Assembly: GCA_028711795.1 (NCBI GenBank)
Contig: JAQTRN010000017.1
Coordinates: forward strand, 1 to 10,498
Direction of reading: 5' to 3'
Origin: Dehalococcoidales bacterium
GTDB lineage: Bacteria; Chloroflexota; Dehalococcoidia; Dehalococcoidales; JAQTRN01
DNA: 10,498 bases
The notes beneath the pieces were generated by a model. That model was not told the DNA's origin, did not search any database, and worked only from the letters and a program-made list of their open reading frames with translations. Position 1 is the first letter of the stretch; each line of letters opens with the position of its first letter. Both the position numbers and the translations under genes were made by a program. Below, piece after piece: positions 5,975-10,498 of the stretch.

Positions 5975-6985
5975 CTATTCAACGGGGGCGACTGGTTCGT
6001 AGGTCTCCTCCTGAATCTTTTGTGAAACATGCTGCTCTGCTGTCCGCTTGGCCAGGCCGATAGCATTCTTGATGGCCGTGGCCTGACTGCGTCCATGAGA
6101 GATGATGACGTTGCCGTTGACGCCGAGGAGGCAGGCACCGCCATACTGCCGGTAATCTATCCGCTTGATCAGGGAACCCAGCCCGACATCGATCAGTAAG
6201 GCGCGTCCCTGTATCTGGTAGGCGTTAGAAAGTATCTGCCCCACCTGCCTGAGCTTGAGAAAGGTCTCGCCTAACCCTTCCACGGTCTTGAGTACTATGT
6301 TACCGGTGAAACCATCGGTTACCACGACATCACATCTTTCCCGCGAGATATCATGGCCTTCGATATTGCCGATAAAATTCAGGCCGGTCTTTTTCAGGAG
6401 CCGGTAACTCGCTTTGGTCAGCCGGTTCCCCTTACCTTCTTCTTCACCATTATTGAGCAGGCCAATACGTGGTGAGTCGATGCCGAATATGGCCTTGGCA
6501 TAGGTAGTCCCCAGTTGAGCGAACTGTACAAGGTGTTCCGGTCGGCAATCGGCATTGGCACCAGAGTCAATAAGGAGGACGGGAGTAGCCGTATGGATGT
6601 TAATAATGCTGGCGATGGCCGGCCGGTCAATGCCCTTTATCTTACCGAGGGTGACCAGTGACGAATAGAATACCGCCCCGGTATTACCGGCGGAGATAAA
6701 GGCTGAGGCCACACCGGTCTTCACCAGATTGATGCCAACCGATATCGAAGAGTCAGGTTTGTTGCGCACCGCTTCAATGGGCGATCCGTGAGAATCGACC
6801 ACCTGACTGGCATCCACAATGGAGATTCCCAGCTTTCCCAGATAGCGTCCGGCGAGGACATAAAGTATGTCTTTCCGGCCTACCAGAGCGATTTCGACGC
6901 CATACTCCTGAGCGCCCTTTATGGCCCCCTTCACGACTTCGTGGGGTGCGTAATCACCTCCGGCAGCATCAAGCGCAATTATCAT
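5975..6985 (-). CDS. plsX: Phosphate acyltransferase PlsX
   Basis: This 336-residue enzyme converts acyl-ACP and phosphate to acyl-phosphate, the donor used by PlsY in the first step of phosphatidic acid synthesis. It is a peripheral membrane protein. Family landmarks are present in order: ALDAAGGDYAP (4-14), GSPIEAVR (67-74), the SAGNTGA loop (98-104), LLNNGEEEGKGN (176-187), NFIGNIEGHDI (203-213), DVVVTDGFTGN (219-229) and YGGACLLGVNG (281-291). The first landmark usually reads DAMGGD and the fourth LLNIGEE; both differ slightly. The ATG overlaps the stop of the upstream activase gene as ATGA, and GAGGTG six bases upstream, inside that gene, is a good ribosome site. The usual fabH/fabD/acpP neighbours are absent; redox genes follow instead. 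Confidence 0.96.
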   Translation of the reverse strand: MIIALDAAGGDYAPHEVVKGAIKGAQEYGVEIALVGRKDILYVLAGRYLGKLGISIVDASQVVDSHGSPIEAVRNKPDSSISVGINLVKTGVASAFISAGNTGAVFYSSLVTLGKIKGIDRPAIASIINIHTATPVLLIDSGANADCRPEHLVQFAQLGTTYAKAIFGIDSPRIGLLNNGEEEGKGNRLTKASYRLLKKTGLNFIGNIEGHDISRERCDVVVTDGFTGNIVLKTVEGLGETFLKLRQVGQILSNAYQIQGRALLIDVGLGSLIKRIDYRQYGGACLLGVNGNVIISHGRSQATAIKNAIGLAKRTAEQHVSQKIQEETYEPVAPVE

Positions 6986-9081
6986 CTAACCACCTCATTC
7001 GGTAATTCTCCACTGTTCGGACTCCTTTCCCACCGGTCACACCTTCCTCCCCAGCGCGCCAGTATCTGGCCGCTGAGAGAAAGCTGGGCTATTTCACACT
7101 GGTTGGGACATGTCTGGCATTCAAAAGAAGAGGTCTGGTATGAGACTTCGCTGATACCAAATCCCTTGAACTGACTGGAATTATGGCGGTTGGTCATCTC
7201 TTCGTGCACCAGTAAGGCGGCGCCGATGGCTCCCATAATTTCGTGGTGGACCGGCACGATGATTTCGGTTTCCAGTTCTTCCTGGAAAGCCTTGACGATA
7301 CCCTGATTAAAGGCCACCCCGCCCTGGAACACTATTGGTGGTTTGAGCACCTTCCCCAGCCCAACGTTATTGAGGTAGTTGCGGACCAGCGCCTGGCACA
7401 GGCCGTAGACGATATCCTCGACCCGGTGTCCCATCTGCTGTTTGTGGACCATGTCCGATTCGGCAAAGACGGTACAGCGTCCGGCGATACGTACCGAGTT
7501 ACGGCTGTTCAGTGCTCGCCGTCCGAATGTCTCGATGTCCATATTCAGACGCTGGGACTGATGGTCCAGGAAGCTACCGGTTCCGGCAGCGCATACGGTG
7601 TTCATCCCGAAATCGACTACCACCCCATCCCGGATAATAATAATTTTGCTATCCTGTCCGCCAATTTCAATGATGGTCTGCACCGTCGGGACGTATTTTA
7701 TGGTCGCTACGGCATGACTGGTGATCTCGTTTTTGACCAGGTCAGCGCCGACGATGACACCCGCCAGGTACCGGGCGCTGCCGGTCGTGGCCAGGCCCTC
7801 GATACTAAAATGCTGTGGTAGCTGCTGCCTTAGCTGCTTCAGCCCCTCCTGCACCGCCGCGATCGGCTTGCCCTGGGTCGGCAAATAGACGGACGCCACC
7901 AGTTCGTCGCTCTCATCCAGCGCCGCCAGCTTGGTGGTAACTGAGCCGACATCAACTCCCAGGTAAGCTTTCATGGGACCTCTCCTCAGGTAGGCTATCG
8001 CCGGCCCATTCCGGGAGCGGCGCTTTCGTTCCAGTAGGTCAACAAAGGCCTCGAGCCTGGTCAACATACCCGTTTTAGTGATCTGCTCATCACAAAGTAT
8101 CGTCAGTACTGGGATGTCTTCTTTGGTGGAGGGCATGATGTTCTGGGCGACTATCTCCGGCATGCAGGTGAATGGGGCCAGGTGAATCAAGCCGTCATAG
8201 TCTTTGGTGTGAAGCACTTTCTCACCCACTGATTCCCAGCCATCGCCGCCGACATCCCGTTTGAGATAAGGTAGTGCCGCCCGGTGTATTCTGGCGGTCT
8301 CGTTAATCCCCAGAGAGTTCAGGAACAGGCTGAACTTGGTCCACTCTGAGAGGAAGAGACGGCGTCTCACTTCTACACCTAGCTTACCCAGCTCACTCTC
8401 AATATCCAGATTGGAAAATGGCTCCAGCAGCACGTAGAACTCTCCGGTGATGCCGACGATCAGCGGCTTTCTCCCATCATCCGTGGCTACCTGACTGAAC
8501 CGCTCGGTATAATCTGCCTGAACTCTTTTCAAACTTTCGTGGTCCTCCGCCAGGTCTATGGCTTTGACAGCCTTGATATACAGTCTATTAGCTGTCCCCT
8601 TGACCGATTCCACTGCGCGGACATGCTGCACGAGCATCTCTATCCGGTCCAGGGCGTTTAACTTAGCCAGGCCGAAGCGAAAGGCTGATATAATTTTAAT
8701 CCAGGAGGCGTTGTTTGACAAACGCTTGATGATATTGAGGAGGCCGGACAGTTTCTGCTCCATCATGTTGAGGCGGATAATTTCGACATCATATCCCAGG
8801 TCGTGCAGGATCTGTTCTTGTGTGGTCGCGTAGTAGCCGAGGCGACAGACTCCATAGCCACCAGGCATGAGCAGGGTATCCGCACCCAGTTCGGCCGCCT
8901 CGATCAGGTTCCCCAGCGTCATTTTGAATGGGATACAGAGCCCCTCTGGAGAGTATTTGACGCCTAAAGACAGGACGTTATGGTTATTGACCGGCGGCAT
9001 CACGTAGTCGATGCCCAGGCGCTCGAATAGCGCCTTAAAGGGAATATAAATGTTGCCCATCTGGGGCATACCTATACGCAT
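6982..9081 (-). CDS. CoA-protein-activase-like domain fused to BcrAD/BadF/HgdC-type activase ATPase
   Basis: This 699-residue protein has two parts. Residues 1 to about 355 resemble the COG3581 'CoA protein activase' group (related to HgdB-type subunits): MRIGMPQMGNIYIPF, KYSPEGLCIPFK with C49, YGVCRLGYY with C79, C306, C330, ending in GMLTRLEAFVDLL (338-350). Residues 370 to about 628 are an HgdC/BcrAD-type ATPase (ASKHA fold) that injects electrons into acyl-CoA dehydratases or reductases at the cost of ATP: GVDVGSVTTK (375-384), IGGQDSK (473-479), cluster ligands C497 (VCAAGTG) and C536 (RCTVFAESD), and FQGGVAFN (585-592). A tail adds CxxCxxxC at C655/C658/C662 and C681. In related anaerobes the two parts are usually separate genes. 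The ATG at 9079-9081 has AAAAGGAA 13 bases upstream. A strong internal start lies at residue 370. The target enzyme is not in the window. Confidence 0.85.
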   Translation of the reverse strand: MRIGMPQMGNIYIPFKALFERLGIDYVMPPVNNHNVLSLGVKYSPEGLCIPFKMTLGNLIEAAELGADTLLMPGGYGVCRLGYYATTQEQILHDLGYDVEIIRLNMMEQKLSGLLNIIKRLSNNASWIKIISAFRFGLAKLNALDRIEMLVQHVRAVESVKGTANRLYIKAVKAIDLAEDHESLKRVQADYTERFSQVATDDGRKPLIVGITGEFYVLLEPFSNLDIESELGKLGVEVRRRLFLSEWTKFSLFLNSLGINETARIHRAALPYLKRDVGGDGWESVGEKVLHTKDYDGLIHLAPFTCMPEIVAQNIMPSTKEDIPVLTILCDEQITKTGMLTRLEAFVDLLERKRRSRNGPAIAYLRRGPMKAYLGVDVGSVTTKLAALDESDELVASVYLPTQGKPIAAVQEGLKQLRQQLPQHFSIEGLATTGSARYLAGVIVGADLVKNEITSHAVATIKYVPTVQTIIEIGGQDSKIIIIRDGVVVDFGMNTVCAAGTGSFLDHQSQRLNMDIETFGRRALNSRNSVRIAGRCTVFAESDMVHKQQMGHRVEDIVYGLCQALVRNYLNNVGLGKVLKPPIVFQGGVAFNQGIVKAFQEELETEIIVPVHHEIMGAIGAALLVHEEMTNRHNSSQFKGFGISEVSYQTSSFECQTCPNQCEIAQLSLSGQILARWGGRCDRWERSPNSGELPNEVVR
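7972..7986 (-). promoter_or_regulatory. Internal Shine-Dalgarno and ATG at the activase junction
   Basis: Within the fused gene the minus strand reads AGGAGAGG (7979-7986) then ATG (7972-7974), with AGGAG seven bases from the start codon. This is one of the strongest ribosome sites in the window. It lies exactly where the HgdC-like domain begins (MKAYLGVDVGS), and the site itself is translated as LRRGP in the fused frame. It suggests that a stand-alone activase of 330 residues can be made, ending at 6982. Confidence 0.65.
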
Positions 9082-10067
9082 GCTTTTATCTGATTCCTTT
9101 TCTTCCGGCGTATCATGTCGAGGAAGGCCTCGAGTCTGGTGAGGATACCGGCCTCAGCGGTGTGCTCCTCCAGGGTGAGGCTCAGGAAAGGAGCCGTCTG
9201 CATTCGTGCCTGCCGCCGCACGATATCCATCATCAGCGAGTCCGGGCCGCAACCGAAGGCCATGGTGCCGATAACGCCATCAATACCGCTGTTCAGGTAG
9301 TGGACTCCGGCGCCGACGACATCTTCTTCGTATGTCCAGTAGGCTTTACCTACACTCCGGCCGATAGCCGCAGTCATTTGCTGCTCCGTGAGCATTTCGG
9401 GGACCAGCACCCGACAATTGTTCCGTTCGAGACGCTGGAAGAGGCGGTGATTGATGAGCTCATCATAAACGAGATACGGATGCCCGATAACTGCTACGGT
9501 GAGAGGGGATGAAGTCTCGTCATAGGTTCCGGCTTTGCTGGTCGCCTCGAACATCCAGGCGATGGCTTGTGGGGCGGTCAATGTGTGGTCAGTCATCAGT
9601 CGATGGTAGCTGAGCTGTGCTTGCCAGGCAGATTCAGCCGCCTGTTTGATCTTGTAAGGGTTCCAGGTGAAGTGCCGGCCCAGCCCATAAACAGCCTGGT
9701 AGAGCTGGCGTTTCCCTTTGTTGACATCGACATCGATATCCAGTATGGCCGGCGATTCGGGAATAGCCGCCTTGGTCATATCTGGCAGTCCCAGTAGCTT
9801 GGAGCAGCTATAGGCTTTTTGTCTGATGCTGCGCACCGCCGGGACAAAAACGTAGTCGCATTTTTTTACCAGGGCCAGTACATGCCCAAGAAATACCTTT
9901 GCCGGCAAACATGTTTCCGCTACAACTCGTGCTGAACCTTCGGCCAGCATCGATTGCGTAGTTGGCGGCGAGACTATCACTTCTGCCCCGAGTTCCTGGA
10001 AAAAAGTCTTCCACATGGGGTAATATTGATAGTAAAGCAGGGCCTGGGGGATACCAATTTTCATCAT
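9072..10067 (-). CDS. DUF2229 acyl-CoA dehydratase activase-related protein
   Basis: This 331-residue protein belongs to the DUF2229 / activase-related group found beside HgdC-type ATPases in anaerobes; its reaction is not established. Seen: an N-terminus KIGIPQALLYYQYYPMW, conserved-looking cysteines in ETCLPAKVFLGHV (C53), C70, YSCSKLLG (C88) and AFGCGPDSLM (C273), a Rossmann-like stretch TVAVIGHPYLVYD (190-202), and a C-terminus EEHTAEAGILTRLEAFLDM (300-318). That last motif recurs in the N-terminal part of the next gene, so the two are distant paralogs. Such cysteines could hold an iron-sulfur cluster; this is inference. There are two adjacent ATG codons (10065-10067 and 10062-10064); the ribosome site is weak. 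It follows the amidohydrolase stop by five bases and overlaps the fused activase gene by ten, so all three are likely co-transcribed. Confidence 0.8.
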   Translation of the reverse strand: MMKIGIPQALLYYQYYPMWKTFFQELGAEVIVSPPTTQSMLAEGSARVVAETCLPAKVFLGHVLALVKKCDYVFVPAVRSIRQKAYSCSKLLGLPDMTKAAIPESPAILDIDVDVNKGKRQLYQAVYGLGRHFTWNPYKIKQAAESAWQAQLSYHRLMTDHTLTAPQAIAWMFEATSKAGTYDETSSPLTVAVIGHPYLVYDELINHRLFQRLERNNCRVLVPEMLTEQQMTAAIGRSVGKAYWTYEEDVVGAGVHYLNSGIDGVIGTMAFGCGPDSLMMDIVRRQARMQTAPFLSLTLEEHTAEAGILTRLEAFLDMIRRKKRNQIKACV

Positions 10068-10072
10068 TATTA

Positions 10073-10498
10073 TCAGGACCGCTGGAACTCTCTTGTCGCT
10101 TTAGCGGCGGTGTTCGGATCCGTCAGGTCGACAATGGTCATCGCCAGCGCCTTGGCCGCGTCTATAAGGCCGCGCGTACCTGCTTCTGAGACTGCCGCCT
10201 CGGCAAACTGCGTCGAGTGGAGGGATACAGTTGCTGGCGCGATGGCGACAAAGGGGTGAATAGCCGGCACTAACTGGCTGACGTTGCCCATATCAGTGCT
10301 GCCGAAGGCGCTATGCGGATTGGATAGCGGCATGCGGCGGCCCAGGGACTGCATATTGCGCCGGAAGAGCTGTGCCAGGGTGATATTATTGCGCATGGGT
10401 GCGTAGTAAACCTCGCCCCATCGGTATTCTAACCGGGCGCCGCTGGCCGTGGCGGCTCCCAGGAAACAATTGAGCACTTTCTCTTTCAGTTCCTCAAG
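10073..10498 (-). CDS. M20-family amidohydrolase, C-terminal part (PM20D2/AbgB-like)
   Basis: The minus-strand frame is open from the right edge, beginning LEELKEKVLNCFLGAA, to a TGA at 10073-10075: 141 residues of the C-terminal end. The GSTDMGNVSQLVPAIHP stretch and the later SLHSTQFAEAA with its histidine are the metal-site and C-terminal signatures of M20 amidohydrolases of the aminobenzoyl-glutamate/PM20D2-like type, which cleave an amide bond in small N-acyl or dipeptide-like substrates. The final AAKALAMTIVDL helix is also typical. The GTG at 10475-10477 is not a true start, since the family needs some 250 more residues upstream. The N-terminal metal-ligand motifs lie outside the window. 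The substrate cannot be told from this part. It is the first visible gene of the polycistron; its link to acyl-CoA activation is unclear. Confidence 0.85.
   Translation of the reverse strand, partial: LEELKEKVLNCFLGAATASGARLEYRWGEVYYAPMRNNITLAQLFRRNMQSLGRRMPLSNPHSAFGSTDMGNVSQLVPAIHPFVAIAPATVSLHSTQFAEAAVSEAGTRGLIDAAKALAMTIVDLTDPNTAAKATREFQRS

Noticed and set aside
7243..7821. Plus-strand open frame of 192 codons opposite the activase
   Set aside because: The opposite strand carries the conserved ATPase motifs of the HgdC-like domain; the plus frame mirrors its codon periodicity and has no recognisable domain.
1..10498. CRISPR array, insertion sequence, phage or defence island
   Set aside because: No regularly spaced repeats, transposase or integrase; the IstB-like ATPase has no IstA partner and sits with dnaB, so it is read as a helicase loader and not a transposition protein. 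The single HNH gene has no restriction or toxin partner.

Overview
The window reads as a stretch of bacterial chromosome from a deep-branching anaerobe, most likely a Chloroflexi/Dehalococcoidia-type organism. That assignment is inference. It rests on the combination rplI-dnaB-dnaD-dnaC-like in one operon, the style of the HNH protein, and the ATP-dependent acyl-CoA dehydratase activase genes typical of strict anaerobes. No 16S or other lineage marker is present. Coding density is very high: nearly every gene is on the minus strand, several overlap, and no gap exceeds about 100 bases.

Layout, in the direction of minus-strand transcription (right to left). (1) A first polycistron enters from the right edge: the 3' end of an M20 amidohydrolase; a DUF2229-type activase-related protein; a 699-residue protein that joins a CoA-protein-activase-like (COG3581-type) domain to a BcrAD/BadF/HgdC ATPase; plsX; a small thioredoxin-fold protein with a CxxxC pair; and trxB. 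These six are linked by ATGA overlaps, 8-10 base overlaps or gaps of 5 to 23 bases. (2) A 101-base spacer holds a good sigma70-type promoter with a perfect 15-base palindrome in its spacer. It leads into a second polycistron: rplI, dnaB, a DnaD-domain gene and a DnaC-like helicase-loader gene. (3) A 79-base spacer with a second promoter leads into an HNH endonuclease gene. That gene converges, four bases apart, on the 3' end of a plus-strand gene entering from the left edge. I see no convincing Rho-independent terminator in either spacer.

How the genes work together: the second polycistron is a replication-restart/primosome set, with the hexameric helicase, a DnaD-like initiation factor and an ATPase loader. 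The loader is unusual because its AAA+ module is duplicated in tandem in one chain. The first polycistron mixes radical-type acyl-CoA activation (HgdC-like ATPase plus two cysteine-containing partner domains), phospholipid synthesis (PlsX) and thiol-disulfide redox (TrxB and a likely partner). The most notable points are the double-AAA+ loader, the in-frame activase fusion carrying a strong internal Shine-Dalgarno and start codon at the junction, and the palindromic operator candidate in front of rplI-dnaB.
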